From an uncultured Neomegalonema sp. (GTDB lineage: Bacteria > Pseudomonadota > Alphaproteobacteria > Rhodobacterales > Rhodobacteraceae), in assembly GCA_938008165.1 (NCBI GenBank), contig CALLLP010000053.1:1-54197 (forward strand): a DNA stretch of 54,197 nucleotides, written 5' to 3'. Below are positions 1-9,417 of the stretch, piece after piece (position 1 is the stretch's first letter; each line of letters begins with the position of its first letter). The translations under genes were made by a program, and so were the position numbers. A model generated the notes under the pieces. It saw only the letters and a program-made list of their open reading frames with translations. It was not told where the DNA came from and made no database searches.

Positions 1-550
1 CACCGAGCTGGAAACCGGAGAAACGCGGCGTGAAGTAGGTGATGCGCTGTGCATCGTTGTTCCGGCCAACTTCAATGAAGGACGAACCGCCGACGCCGCG
101 GAATACGCTGGTCTGACCGTTCGGGATGAAGGCCGTGAGCGAGCCGGAGTTGACGCCGATCCAGGTGACGTCAGGCGCACCGTAGGACATTTTGTAACCG
201 GCGGAGTTTTCCGAACCGATCAGAACCTGACCGAACGAGCCTTTGATGAAGATGAACGATTCATCGATCGTGTCGCCCGTGCCGTTCGTGCCGGCGTTTG
301 CTTCGAGCTGTACGTCAACACCGAAGGTCAGGCCGTTGTCGAGCGTGATCGACGGCGTGAACTGGATTTCAGCGTCCTGAAGGACATCAACACCGTCGAA
401 GTCGGTGCCTGTTGGGCCATCGACGCTTGCATAACCGATCGAAGCTTCAAAGTATCCACCCCAGTCGAGGTCCCATGTTGCCGCTTCGGCCTGGCCAGCG
501 AATGCGCCTGCAACGGCGAGGGCGCTGGTCCCCATCAAAATCTTTTTCAT
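1..550 (-). CDS. Outer-membrane porin, 5' part (3' end outside window)
   Basis: Trimeric diffusion porin of the Rhodobacter/Gram-negative porin family, acting in the outer membrane. The reading frame starts at the ATG at 550-548 with an AGGTGA ribosome site just upstream and runs off the window start, so only about 183 residues are visible. The N-terminus is a classic Sec signal peptide (MKKILMGTSALAVAGAFA, cleavage near QAEA) followed by alternating amphipathic strands such as DLDWGGYFEASIGYA and the conserved porin patterns GSFGQVLIGSENSAG and ITYFTPRFSGFQLG. The untranslated leader upstream is long. Porin identity is secure; substrate selectivity cannot be read. Confidence 0.88.
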   Translation of the reverse strand, partial: MKKILMGTSALAVAGAFAGQAEAATWDLDWGGYFEASIGYASVDGPTGTDFDGVDVLQDAEIQFTPSITLDNGLTFGVDVQLEANAGTNGTGDTIDESFIFIKGSFGQVLIGSENSAGYKMSYGAPDVTWIGVNSGSLTAFIPNGQTSVFRGVGGSSFIEVGRNNDAQRITYFTPRFSGFQLG

Positions 551-838
551 GCGTTCACCTGTTCCTATGTGAAGCGTCTGGCGCCGTTTATTTAAAAAGT
601 TCGCCTGCTGCACAAAACTCCGGAATGGGCGTCATGCCCCTCCTGAAATGCAAATTCAGCAAAAGACCGGCTTTGGTCAACCGGAACGGTATCGCAAAGT
701 TTCGCATCCTGGTTCCCTGTATCAAATACGCCACATATGAGACACGGGTTTCGCGCGAAAGCCTTTGCCGTCTTCTGCTGTTCGTTTTATCAACGCGCTT
801 AAAGAATGTGTAAATTATTATGTTGTGGAGGACGCGGC
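551..838. other. Divergent intergenic region between porin and DUF3576 gene
   Basis: About 290 bases without a gene, more AT-rich than its surroundings. On the minus strand a TTGACC hexamer (680-675) lies 17 bases from GAATTT (657-652), a plausible but weak promoter that would give the porin mRNA a leader of about 100 bases. A short inverted repeat CTGAA-N7-TTCAG sits at 643-659. On the plus strand an AT-rich stretch (TAAATTATTATG, 811-822) could hold the promoter of the lipoprotein gene. Nothing here looks coding. Confidence 0.4.
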
Positions 839-1366
839 GTGGGTGTTTCGAAAAGAGTCGGTTCAATCTCAATCGTTATGGGTGCCGTGTTGGTTGCGGG
901 CTGCACGTCTTTGCAGGGCGGCGTTGTGGAGGACATCCCCAAAAACGCCAAGGAAACCAGCGGCACATTCAATAATGAAAGCTTTCTCGAAGGTCAGTCC
1001 ATCCGGGAAACCCTGCTGGGCGAGGGATCGGATCAGAATCGCCTGCCGGTCAACAAATACCTGTGGCGCGCGTCGCTCGACACCCTGTCCTTCTTGCCCG
1101 TGGCCTCGATCGATACATTTTCGGGCGTGATCGCGACGGATTGGGGCGCGGCCCCCGGCGCGGTGAATGAGCGGGTGCGCGTCACAACCTATGTGCGCGA
1201 CGCTGAATTGAGCGCCTCGGCGCTCGATGTGTCGGTCTTCCGCGAAACGCTGTCGCCTGCGGGCGTGTGGCAGAGTGCCGCTGTCGATCCTAGCACCGCC
1301 GAGCGGCTGGAAGATGCGATCCTGACCCGTGCGCGCCAGCTGCGCATCGAGGATATCGACGGCTGA
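839..1366 (+). CDS. DUF3576 family lipoprotein
   Basis: Predicted periplasm-facing lipoprotein of 175 residues. The GTG at 839 is chosen as start because GGAGG lies 7 bases upstream (827-831) and the protein then begins with a short basic n-region, a hydrophobic stretch and the lipobox LVAGC (Cys about residue 21); an ATG 33 bases upstream has no ribosome site. The mature part contains NRLPVNKYLWRASLDTLSFL and SGVIATDWGA, the signature region of DUF3576, a family of unknown function that commonly lies directly upstream of leuS in Rhodobacterales, as here. Family call is good; function is unknown. Confidence 0.8.
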   Translation: MGVSKRVGSISIVMGAVLVAGCTSLQGGVVEDIPKNAKETSGTFNNESFLEGQSIRETLLGEGSDQNRLPVNKYLWRASLDTLSFLPVASIDTFSGVIATDWGAAPGAVNERVRVTTYVRDAELSASALDVSVFRETLSPAGVWQSAAVDPSTAERLEDAILTRARQLRIEDIDG

Positions 1367-1453
1367 ACCACGCCCCCCGCGCAAGGGCTTTGACTTCGCG
1401 CGCCGATATGCGAAACCCCGCGCACCGTGATAGACGATGCAGGAGTGTCGAGG

Positions 1454-4042
1454 ATGGCGCGCTACGATGCCGGGCAGGCGGAACCGAAATGGCAAAAAGC
1501 CTGGACCGAAAAAGGGTGTTTCGAGACCCGTGAGGGCGCGGGCCATGCGGACCGGCCCAAATACTACGTGCTTGAGATGTTTCCGTATCCGTCGGGGCGC
1601 ATCCATATGGGCCATGTCCGAAATTATGCGATGGGCGATGTGGTGGCGCGGACCAAGGCGGCGCAGGGCTTCGATGTCCTGCACCCGATGGGATGGGATG
1701 CCTTTGGCATGCCCGCCGAAAACGCGGCGATGGAGCGCGGCTCGCACCCCGCCACCTGGACCTATGCCAATATCGACGCAATGCGGACCCAGCTTCAAGC
1801 CATGGGCCTCGCGATCGACTGGAGCCGGGAATTCGCAACCTGCGACCCGGAATACTATGCCCAGCAACAGGCGCTTTTCCTCGATTTCCTCGATGCGAAC
1901 CTGCTGACCCGCAAGAGCGCGACGGTCAATTGGGATCCGGTCGATATGACCGTACTGGCCAATGAACAGGTCATCGATGGCTGTGGCTGGCGCTCCGGCG
2001 CGCCGGTGGAAAAGCGCGAATTGACCCAATGGTTCTTCCGAATCACTGATTATGCCGAGGACTTGCTGGAGGCGCTCGATACGCTCGATGGCTGGCCAGA
2101 GAAAGTGCGCGTGATGCAGCGCAACTGGATCGGCAAGAGCCATGGGCTTCAAATGCGATTCGAGATCGAGGCGAATCAACTGGCCCCCGACTGGCCTGAG
2201 CTGGAAGTCTATACGACCCGGCCAGACACCCTTTACGGCATGGGATTCGCCGCCGTCTCGCCCGAGCATCCTCTGGCCAAGGCTCTGGCGGAAAAAGTCG
2301 AGGGGCTGACGGCGTTCATCGAGGAATGCCGCAAACTCGGCACCTCCGAAGAAGCGCTGGAAAAGGCCGAGAAGAAAGGCTTCGATACCGGCCTTCGGGT
2401 CAAGCATCCATTCTCCGGCGAGAGCTTTCCGGTCTATGTCGCGAATTTCATCCTGATGGATTACGGCACCGGCGCCATTTTCGGCTGTGCCGCCCATGAC
2501 CAGCGCGACCTCGATTTCGCCCGGAAATACGACCTCAAAGTCGTGCCGGTCGTCTGCCCCGCCGATGCGGACCCGGCGAGTTTCGATGTGGGCGATGAGG
2601 CATATGTCGGGCCGGGCAGCATCATCAATTCGGATTTCCTGAACGGAATGGAGATTGAGGCGGCCAAGAATGCCGTCGCCGATCGCCTGTCCGCCGCAGG
2701 GATGGGCGAGAAGACGACGAATTACCGCCTGCGCGACTGGGGCGTCAGCCGACAGAGATACTGGGGCGCGCCCATCCCGGTCGTGCATTGCGATGCCTGT
2801 GGCGTGGTGCCGGAGAAGAAAGAAAATCTGCCCGTTCGTCTGCCCGATGACGTGACCTTCGACCGGCCCGGCAACCCGCTGGAGCGCCACCCCACATGGA
2901 AGCATGTTCCCTGCCCCGCCTGTGGCAAGGACGCGACGCGCGAGACGGATACGATGGACACTTTCGTCGATTCGTCCTGGTATTTCGCGCGGTTTTGCTC
3001 GCCAAGGGCCGAAACCCCGACAACGCGCGCCGAAGTCGATCGCTGGCTACCCGTCGACCAGTATATCGGCGGGATTGAACATGCGATCCTGCATCTGCTG
3101 TATTCGCGCTTCTTCGCGCGGGCGATGGCCAAGACCGGGCACCTGTCGCCCGATTCGGTTGAACCGTTCAAGGCGCTGTTCACCCAAGGCATGGTCACGC
3201 ACGAAACCTATTCGCGCAAGGTGAAGACCGCCGAGGGCATCGAGCGCGACGTGTTCTTTACCCCCGACGAAGTATCGCGCGGCGAAGACGGTACGATGCG
3301 TGATTCGGACGGACAGCCCGTCACGGTCGGCCCGACCATCAAGATGTCGAAATCCAAGCGCAACACCATCGATCCCGAAGCGATCATCGCCCGCTACGGG
3401 GCCGATACCGCGCGCTGGTTCATGCTCTCCGACAGCCCCCCCGAACGCGATGTGGAATGGACCGAGTCCGGGGCCGAAGGGGCCGCGCGGCATTTGCAAC
3501 GCGTCTGGCGACTGGTCACCGAAGCCGCCGACAAGATTGGCGCTTCATCCGGGGCGGCGACCGGCACAAGCGACCTGCGCAAAACAACGCACCGGGCGAT
3601 CCGCGCCGTCACCGACGACATTGCGGCCTTTCGCTTCAACAAGGCCGTCGCGCAGATCTATGGCCTGACCAATGCCATCGCAGCGGATAAGGGGAGCGAC
3701 CCCGCCGCCCTGCGCGAGGCGGTCGAAACGCTGATCATCCTGATGGCTCCGATGACCCCGCATCTGGCCGAGGAAGCATGGGCGGCACTGGGGCATGATG
3801 CGATGGTGGTCGAGGCTCCGTGGCCGGAAGCGGACCCCGATCTGCTGGTGGATGACACCGTCACGATGCCCGTTCAGGTCAACGGCAAGAAGCGCGCGGA
3901 AATCGTCGTTGCCGCCGATGCGCCAAAGGATGTTGTGGAAAAGGCCGCCTTGGCCGAAGATGCGGTGATGAAGCTGCTCGACGGGGGCAGCCCGAAAAAG
4001 GTGATCGTGGTGCCGGGACGGATCGTCAATGTGGTGCTCTAG
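1454..4042 (+). CDS. leuS: Leucyl-tRNA synthetase
   Basis: Class I aminoacyl-tRNA synthetase charging tRNA-Leu in the cytoplasm; 862 residues, normal for bacterial LeuRS. The ATP-binding HIGH motif appears as HMGH at residues 51-54 ([17 protein letters not shown]) and KMSKS at 630-634. The CP1 editing domain sits between them, with the threonine-rich motif [10 protein letters not shown] near residue 254 that hydrolyses mischarged tRNA. The C-terminal anticodon and leucine-specific domains are complete. The ATG at 1454 is preferred over an in-frame GTG at 1427 because AGGAG (1441-1445) lies at proper distance. The stop overlaps the start of lptE by 14 bases, and holA follows, giving a leuS-lptE-holA transcription unit that is common across proteobacteria. 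Confidence 0.97.
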   Translation: MARYDAGQAEPKWQKAWTEKGCFETREGAGHADRPKYYVLEMFPYPSGRIHMGHVRNYAMGDVVARTKAAQGFDVLHPMGWDAFGMPAENAAMERGSHPATWTYANIDAMRTQLQAMGLAIDWSREFATCDPEYYAQQQALFLDFLDANLLTRKSATVNWDPVDMTVLANEQVIDGCGWRSGAPVEKRELTQWFFRITDYAEDLLEALDTLDGWPEKVRVMQRNWIGKSHGLQMRFEIEANQLAPDWPELEVYTTRPDTLYGMGFAAVSPEHPLAKALAEKVEGLTAFIEECRKLGTSEEALEKAEKKGFDTGLRVKHPFSGESFPVYVANFILMDYGTGAIFGCAAHDQRDLDFARKYDLKVVPVVCPADADPASFDVGDEAYVGPGSIINSDFLNGMEIEAAKNAVADRLSAAGMGEKTTNYRLRDWGVSRQRYWGAPIPVVHCDACGVVPEKKENLPVRLPDDVTFDRPGNPLERHPTWKHVPCPACGKDATRETDTMDTFVDSSWYFARFCSPRAETPTTRAEVDRWLPVDQYIGGIEHAILHLLYSRFFARAMAKTGHLSPDSVEPFKALFTQGMVTHETYSRKVKTAEGIERDVFFTPDEVSRGEDGTMRDSDGQPVTVGPTIKMSKSKRNTIDPEAIIARYGADTARWFMLSDSPPERDVEWTESGAEGAARHLQRVWRLVTEAADKIGASSGAATGTSDLRKTTHRAIRAVTDDIAAFRFNKAVAQIYGLTNAIAADKGSDPAALREAVETLIILMAPMTPHLAEEAWAALGHDAMVVEAPWPEADPDLLVDDTVTMPVQVNGKKRAEIVVAADAPKDVVEKAALAEDAVMKLLDGGSPKKVIVVPGRIVNVVL

Positions 4043-4562
4043 CGACGCAAAGCCCCCTTCTGCGGGGCGTCGCCTGTTTCTGTTGGGCGCGCTGGCGCTG
4101 GGCGGATGCGGCTTTCGCCCGCTTTATGGCGGGGGAGCCGATTCGGGGCCGGGGCGGTTGTTCCAATCGGTGCGGATCATCCGCGAGCCGGGGGAGCTGG
4201 GGTTCAGCCTGCACGAATCACTGGTCGAGCGCCTGCGCCCCGTCGCCGGAACCGCCCCCCTCGTCCTGACGACAAAAACGCAATTGCTGCGCTCCGGGCT
4301 GGCCATCGAAGAGGACGATCAGGTCACGCGTTTCAACCTGCGCCTCATCACCCGATACGACCTGCGCCGCGCGGGGGCCGGGCCATCCGATGCCCCGCTG
4401 ACCGATGGCGAGGTCCGCTCGATTGCGGCCTATAACGCCACCACGTCGCAATACGCCACGCTGGTTTCGGAACGCGAAGTCCTGCGCCGCGCCGCCGAGG
4501 AAACCGCGGAAAAGATCGTCCAGCGCCTCGCCGTGGCCTATGACCCGGCCTGGGGGGCCTGA
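4029..4562 (+). CDS. lptE: LPS-assembly lipoprotein LptE
   Basis: Small outer-membrane lipoprotein that plugs the LptD barrel during lipopolysaccharide export. 177 residues. After a cytoplasmic start ([11 protein letters not shown]) there is an Arg-Arg pair and a hydrophobic segment ending in the lipobox LALGGC, then the LptE hallmark GFRPLYGG immediately after the lipidated Cys. The rest has the expected alternating beta/helix pattern ([31 protein letters not shown]). It begins inside the last codons of leuS (14-base overlap) and ends 6 bases before holA, so translation is probably coupled. The sequence family is poorly conserved, but the GFRPLY motif plus position between leuS and holA makes the call firm. 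Confidence 0.9.
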   Translation: MWCSSDAKPPSAGRRLFLLGALALGGCGFRPLYGGGADSGPGRLFQSVRIIREPGELGFSLHESLVERLRPVAGTAPLVLTTKTQLLRSGLAIEEDDQVTRFNLRLITRYDLRRAGAGPSDAPLTDGEVRSIAAYNATTSQYATLVSEREVLRRAAEETAEKIVQRLAVAYDPAWGA

Positions 4563-4568
4563 GACGGG

Positions 4569-5621
4569 GTGGCAAAACTCGCCGCATCGAGGTCGCGCGG
4601 GTATCTGAAAAAGCCCGATCCCGCGCATCATGCCCTGTTGCTCTATGGCCCGGATGCCACGCAGATCGCCGCCCGGCGGGACGAGGCAATCCGTGCCCGA
4701 TTGGGCGGGGCGCTCGACGATCCGTTTCGCTTCGCCCGACTGGAGGCCGATGCCGTGCGCCGCGACCCCGCCCTCCTCATGGACGAGGTCAATGGCATGA
4801 GCTTTGGCGGCGGCGACCGGGTGATCGCCCTGAATGGAGCCACCGACAGCACGACCGCCGCCATCGCCTCGGCGCTGGAGACGATGGCGGGCGGGGCGGT
4901 GTTGATCGTCACGGGCGGGCAACTCGCCGCCTCATCCAAGCTGCGCAAACTGTTTGAAGGGGCGGATAATGCCGTCGCCCTGCCCTTCTATCCCGCCGAA
5001 GGGGCCGCGCTGGAAACCGAATTTTCCGCCATGCTGGGCGCGCTGGGTGCGCCCCCGGTCGGCCCCGATGCCCGCGCGGCCCTTACCGATGTGCTGGCCG
5101 GGTTTCAGTTCGGCGAGGCGGAGCGGTTCGCGGAAACCCTTGCCCTCTACACGATGGAGGATAACGCGGTGACGGCGGAGGCCGTGCTCGCCTGCGCGCC
5201 CCCCGCCGCCGAAGCCGATTTCGATACGGCGATTCAGGCGGTTGCGCAGGGCCGACCCCGCGCGATCCCCTCGCTGATGGAGCGGTTGGAGGCGCAGGGC
5301 GCAAGTCTTGCGGGGCTGATCCGCGTCCTCGCCCTCTATTTCCAGCGGCTGCACCGGGCGCAGGCGATGATGGATGCAGAGGGAATCGATGCCGGGGCGG
5401 CGATGGGAAAACTGCGCCCGCCGATCTTCTGGAAGCTGCGCGATACCTTCTCGGCCCAATTACGCGCTTGGCCACGGGGCGCGGTGGAGGAGGCGCTGGG
5501 CCAGATCGGGTCGCTGGAGGCGGATTTACGCAGCGGGCGCGCCCTGCCCGAACGGGCGATGATCGAGCGGGCATTGATGCGGATCGCGATGACCGCACCG
5601 GGGGCGCGGGGGCGGGGCTGA
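4569..5621 (+). CDS. holA: DNA polymerase III subunit delta
   Basis: Clamp-loader delta subunit, which opens the beta sliding clamp for DNA polymerase III. 350 residues, standard length. Starts at GTG 4569 just after lptE. The N-terminal AAA-like module is visible (HALLLYGPDATQIAARRDEA, about residues 17-36; GDRVIALNGA; GGAVLIVTGGQLAASSKLRK), followed by the lid helices and the C-terminal collar domain (LRPPIFWKLRDTFSAQLRAW). As usual for delta, it lacks a functional Walker A motif. It is the last gene of the leuS group; the next gene is convergent, 2 bases away. Confidence 0.93.
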   Translation: MAKLAASRSRGYLKKPDPAHHALLLYGPDATQIAARRDEAIRARLGGALDDPFRFARLEADAVRRDPALLMDEVNGMSFGGGDRVIALNGATDSTTAAIASALETMAGGAVLIVTGGQLAASSKLRKLFEGADNAVALPFYPAEGAALETEFSAMLGALGAPPVGPDARAALTDVLAGFQFGEAERFAETLALYTMEDNAVTAEAVLACAPPAAEADFDTAIQAVAQGRPRAIPSLMERLEAQGASLAGLIRVLALYFQRLHRAQAMMDAEGIDAGAAMGKLRPPIFWKLRDTFSAQLRAWPRGAVEEALGQIGSLEADLRSGRALPERAMIERALMRIAMTAPGARGRG

Positions 5622-5623
5622 TC

Positions 5624-6214
5624 TCAGAGGGCATCCTCGCGGATGGCGATGATGATTTCATCCGACAGCTTGGCCAGAGCCACCGAATAGGCGCGGGTCA
5701 GGGCGTCAAAGCCCGGCTCGCCCGTGGGAACGGTAATGTCAAATCCCTGCGCCGAGACGGTCTTGCGATCATCGAGACGCACGATCTGGAAATCGCCGGT
5801 CAGGGCCATGTCACCCCCCGGCGTGCCGACGAAGCGATCGACCACCACATCGATTCTCAGCACCGGCTCGACCGCGCGGCCCCATGGCTCGACAACGACC
5901 GGGGTTCCGAGCGAATCGCGCAGCGACCCCGCCAGCGCACGCGTCGCGGCACGGGCCGGTTCATCCGCCCAGCGATCCTCATCCGCCAGCGATACCGCGC
6001 CATTCGCATCCAGAAACGCGATCTCCGCCGCACGGGCATAGAGCGGCAGGTCCAACTCGCGCAGGGCGACCGTATCCCCGGCAAACACGACCCGCTCGAC
6101 CGGCTTAGGCTTGGGCAGCAGGTAATAGCGGGTCTGTTCGGCGCCGCCGGTCGCGCAGGCGGCCAACAGAAGCGCCGCAACGGTCAGCACAGGCAGGATG
6201 CGAAACATCGTCAT
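5624..6214 (-). CDS. pqiC: PqiC-like ABC-transport auxiliary lipoprotein
   Basis: Outer-membrane lipoprotein expected to dock the PqiB tunnel to the outer membrane. 196 residues with a signal peptide ending in the lipobox LLAACATGG, then the typical RYYLLP motif of the ABC-type transport auxiliary family (PF03886) near residue 30, and later QVELRIDVVVDRF-like strands (LRIDVVVDRFVGTPGGDMALTGDFQIV). The start ATG at 6214 overlaps the stop of the upstream MCE gene by four bases (ATGA), so it is the last gene of a pqiA-pqiA-pqiB-pqiC operon. An alternative ATG two codons later is equally possible. Function is inferred from family and operon position. Confidence 0.85.
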   Translation of the reverse strand: MTMFRILPVLTVAALLLAACATGGAEQTRYYLLPKPKPVERVVFAGDTVALRELDLPLYARAAEIAFLDANGAVSLADEDRWADEPARAATRALAGSLRDSLGTPVVVEPWGRAVEPVLRIDVVVDRFVGTPGGDMALTGDFQIVRLDDRKTVSAQGFDITVPTGEPGFDALTRAYSVALAKLSDEIIIAIREDAL

Positions 6215-9200
6215 TTCCCCAGAATAAGCGAATTCGGACGCCGCTCGATGGTCGCGACAAGGGCGGTGATCGCGCGGGCAGCATCGCGGATTTCGCGAAT
6301 GGTCGTGATCGCTTCGTAGTTAAGCTCGGACCCGACATCGAACTCGGACAGCACCGAATCGGCCCGCGCCGCAAGCGCGTTGACCTGTGGCATGACCGAA
6401 TTGAGATTGGCCGACAGCCCCTGAAATGCCAGCGATGCCCCGTTGAAGGAAATCAGCGTATCATTGAAATTCTTCGGCACATCGCGCCGTTGCAGATCGG
6501 CGATGGTCACGCGGATCTGGTCAAAAGCGGCGGTGATGCTTTCGGGAATCTCATCGGCACCGGGGGCGGAGAGAATGCGGTCCATGCTCGCAATCAACTG
6601 ATTGGCGCGGGTCAGGGTCTCGTCTAGCGGCAGGGTGCGGATTGTCGCGGCCAGTGCTTCGATCTGGGTCAAGAGACCGGGCACGCCTTGGGCGGCGGCG
6701 GTGATACTGCCCGCCGTGCTGGTGGCCGCATCGAGCGCCCCGGCAAGGCGCGCGGTGATATCGGCCTGCCGAAGATCGAATAACAACCCGTCGATATTCG
6801 CCAGGGTCGCACTGATCGACGTGGGAACGGCGCGCACCTCGTCGGAGCGGACCAGCGCGCTGGTATCGCGTATCAGGGTATCCGCCGACGCCACCATCTC
6901 ATCGAGGGGCAGGTTTTCGGCCTTTTTCGCAAATGCGGTGATCGCATCGATCAAGGCGGGCGCGCCCTGTGCCGCCGCTTCGATGGAAGCTGCCGCATCG
7001 CCCGCGCGCTCCAGCGCCAATGCGAGATTCTGCGCCGCATCGGCATCGCGCAGATCGCCCAGCAAGACGCGCACATCCCCCAGCACGACAGAAATGTCAT
7101 CGGGCAGCGTCGCGATCCCTTCGGAGGCAATCACCGCATCGGCATTCTGCACCAGAGTCGTCGCCGAGGCGATCAGATCGTCCAAGGGCAGGGCATTCGC
7201 CGTCTCGCTCAGATCGGCCAGATTGGCCATCAGGGACGGCGCACTATCGGCGGCGGCACGGATGGATTGGGCCGCCTCGCCCGCTTCGGCGAGGGCGGTG
7301 GCCAGATTTGTGGCCGCATCCGCCTCGCGCAGATCGCCCAGAAGGGTCCGCACATCGGCCAGCGCCGCGCCCAGATCGTCCGGCAGAGCCTTCACGCTGG
7401 CCGATCCGATAATGGCATCGGCATTTTGCAACAGCGTTTGGGCCGAAGCGATGAGATCGTCTAGGGGCAGGTCTCGCGCGGTTTCGCTCAGGCCCGTCAG
7501 ATTGGCCATCAAGGCGGGCGCGCTGTCGGCGGCAGCGCGGATCGCCGCGGCCGCAGCACCCGCCTCGCGCACGGCATCGGCGAGGCCGACCGCCGCATCC
7601 GCTTCGCGCAGATCGCCGAGAATACCCCGGATATCGGCCATCGAGGCGGCCAGATCGGCGGGGATGCGCTTTATATCCTCATTCGCGACGAGGGCATCGG
7701 CATCGTTGAGTAGCCGGGTCGCAGCGACGATCATATCCCCAAGGGGCAGATCGGCGGCGGTGCCGCTGAGCCGGGTCAGATTATCGATCAGGGCAGGCGT
7801 TTCGTCCATGGCGACCCGAATCGAGGCGGCGGTCTCCGTGGCGGTGTCGAGCGCGGCCTGAAGGCTGAGCGCAATCTCCGCATCATTGACCTGTTCCACG
7901 ATGGCGCGGGCGGCGGCGATGGTCGCAGCGAGATCGCCGGTCGCCTCGGCCAGTTTCGGATCGCCCACCAAGACGCGCGCATCGCCCAGCAATCCGTTGA
8001 TCCCCGACGGAATCGCCCGCGTATCCTCGCTGGCCACGATCACGTTCACATTCGTCATCAGATCGGTCGCCGCTTCCAGCAATTCTTCGATCGGCAGGGC
8101 GTTGATACGGTTCAGCACCCCTTCGGCGGAGGCGGCCAGATCGTCGAGATCCGAGGCCACGCTCGGCAGGCGCGGATACGGGCGCGCCGTCTCGTCGATC
8201 TCGCGTTCCGGGGCATCGGGGCGGTCGACCAGCTCGACATAGAGCGAACTGGTAATCAGGCTGGCACTGGCGAGCTTGGCGCGCATACCATTGCGCACCA
8301 ATGTCTTGAGAAATTCGAGGCTTTCCTCCGCCTCGCCTTTTGGCAGGCCAAGGCGCGAGGGTTGCAGCAGGATCGTCACCACCAGCGAGACGGCGGGCAC
8401 ACCTTCATTGTCATCCACATCGGCGATCACATCGATCACTTCACCGACGCGATAGCCGCGCAGCTCGACCGGCGCGCCGACGGCCAGCCCCCGGATCGAT
8501 CCCTCGAATTCAATCGAGAGGCGAATCTGTGCACCGAAATCATCGTCAAAAATGCTGGCACGGGCCTCCTGCTCGCCATCGAACAGGCGGTAGAGATGAT
8601 ATTCCTGAACCGGCGCACCGCCCAGCGCCACGGTATCGAAGGTGATGCCACCGCGCAGGAAGGACGAGAAGGATTCGAGCTTTAGCTTCGCCCCCTGCGC
8701 CCCCAGTTCCACGCTGACGCCGGAGGTGTTCCAGAACCGGCTGCCCTCGGTCAGTCGCCGTTCATGCGGGGCCTCGACGAACAGGTCGAAGACAACCGCT
8801 TCGCCATCGGGGGTCAGGGTTTTCGACTCGATCCGGCCCACTTCGATTCGCTTGTAGAAGACCGGCGCACCGATCGACATCGACCCGCCATCCTGCGCGA
8901 TCAGCCGTACGCGCCTGCCCGGTGTATCGGGGGGAGTCAGGGGCGGGGTCTCCAGCGCGGTAAAGCGGTATTTCGGCTCACCGACCTCCCGGTCCCACGA
9001 TACCTCGATATACGATCCGGACAGGACAGTCTCCAGCCCGCTGATCCCCTCCAGCGTGACCTGTGGGCTGACGACCCAGAATTCCGCGTCTTCATCGATG
9101 AAGGGCGCAACGTCCTTTTCCATCCGGACGGAAACAACGACCTGTCCGCCATCCTCGGTAAAGCCGACATCCTCGACCACACCGATCTGGACATCCCGGC

Positions 9201-9417
9201 GCTTCACGACGGTTTTGCCTGCTTCGACCCCCGTGGCGCTTTTGAGCAATACCTCGATCACCGGTCCCCGATCCGCATGGGTTTTCCACGCGACCCCCAG
9301 AGTCAGAAAAAGGGCAACGATCGGCACAAGCCAGACGAAGGAAAAACCGCGATAGGCGGTCTCTGCATCGTGAAAATCGCGCGATTCAGCGTCTGACACG
9401 GGGCGGATGCTCCTCAA
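6211..9417 (-). CDS. pqiB: PqiB-like MCE-domain intermembrane transport protein with long repeat tail
   Basis: Inner-membrane-anchored periplasmic tunnel protein of the Pqi lipid-transport system; 1068 residues. A single N-terminal membrane helix (about 27-44) is followed by three MCE/MlaD domains (about 50-140, 168-260, 295-395), each with the VxIGVVEDV/VEVGRIES/YRVGEVIDV type core. E. coli PqiB also has three MCE domains. What is unusual is the tail: residues 441-1021 consist of six repeats that start with LPL(D/G)(D/E), at residues 441, 557, 650, 743, 836 and 929. The last five starts are exactly 93 residues apart. The tail is Ala-, Asp- and Leu-rich and looks entirely helical. The gene overlaps pqiA upstream and pqiC downstream. 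No signs of frameshift. Confidence 0.9.
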   Translation of the reverse strand: MRSIRPVSDAESRDFHDAETAYRGFSFVWLVPIVALFLTLGVAWKTHADRGPVIEVLLKSATGVEAGKTVVKRRDVQIGVVEDVGFTEDGGQVVVSVRMEKDVAPFIDEDAEFWVVSPQVTLEGISGLETVLSGSYIEVSWDREVGEPKYRFTALETPPLTPPDTPGRRVRLIAQDGGSMSIGAPVFYKRIEVGRIESKTLTPDGEAVVFDLFVEAPHERRLTEGSRFWNTSGVSVELGAQGAKLKLESFSSFLRGGITFDTVALGGAPVQEYHLYRLFDGEQEARASIFDDDFGAQIRLSIEFEGSIRGLAVGAPVELRGYRVGEVIDVIADVDDNEGVPAVSLVVTILLQPSRLGLPKGEAEESLEFLKTLVRNGMRAKLASASLITSSLYVELVDRPDAPEREIDETARPYPRLPSVASDLDDLAASAEGVLNRINALPIEELLEAATDLMTNVNVIVASEDTRAIPSGINGLLGDARVLVGDPKLAEATGDLAATIAAARAIVEQVNDAEIALSLQAALDTATETAASIRVAMDETPALIDNLTRLSGTAADLPLGDMIVAATRLLNDADALVANEDIKRIPADLAASMADIRGILGDLREADAAVGLADAVREAGAAAAAIRAAADSAPALMANLTGLSETARDLPLDDLIASAQTLLQNADAIIGSASVKALPDDLGAALADVRTLLGDLREADAATNLATALAEAGEAAQSIRAAADSAPSLMANLADLSETANALPLDDLIASATTLVQNADAVIASEGIATLPDDISVVLGDVRVLLGDLRDADAAQNLALALERAGDAAASIEAAAQGAPALIDAITAFAKKAENLPLDEMVASADTLIRDTSALVRSDEVRAVPTSISATLANIDGLLFDLRQADITARLAGALDAATSTAGSITAAAQGVPGLLTQIEALAATIRTLPLDETLTRANQLIASMDRILSAPGADEIPESITAAFDQIRVTIADLQRRDVPKNFNDTLISFNGASLAFQGLSANLNSVMPQVNALAARADSVLSEFDVGSELNYEAITTIREIRDAARAITALVATIERRPNSLILGK
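6355..8097 (-). repeat. Six in-frame 93-residue (279-bp) repeats inside the PqiB-like gene
   Basis: Protein-level tandem repeats, visible as recurring LPLDDLIASA, (L/V)PDD(I/L), VRxLLGDLR(E/D)ADAA and APxLMANLxxLSETA blocks. Unit starts are residues 441 (diverged, 116 residues long with an insertion), 557, 650, 743, 836 and 929, the last five at an exact 93-residue period. Units 3 and 4 (650-835) are the most alike, which suggests the most recent duplication. The DNA copies are similar but not identical. Confidence 0.9.

Noticed and set aside
869..2905. A 678-codon open frame on the minus strand opposite leuS and the DUF3576 gene
   Set aside because: It mirrors the codon phase of leuS, a usual artefact in GC-rich DNA; the product is rich in Arg, His and Gly with no domain, and leuS is certain.
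6602..7861. A 419-codon plus-strand frame opposite the PqiB repeat tail
   Set aside because: It arises because the repeats are GC-rich and periodic; the product is Ala/Ser/Arg-rich shadow sequence.
6355..8097. Periodic DNA that might be taken for a CRISPR array or satellite
   Set aside because: The period is 279 bases, the copies lie in frame within one gene, and there are no short identical repeats with unique spacers.
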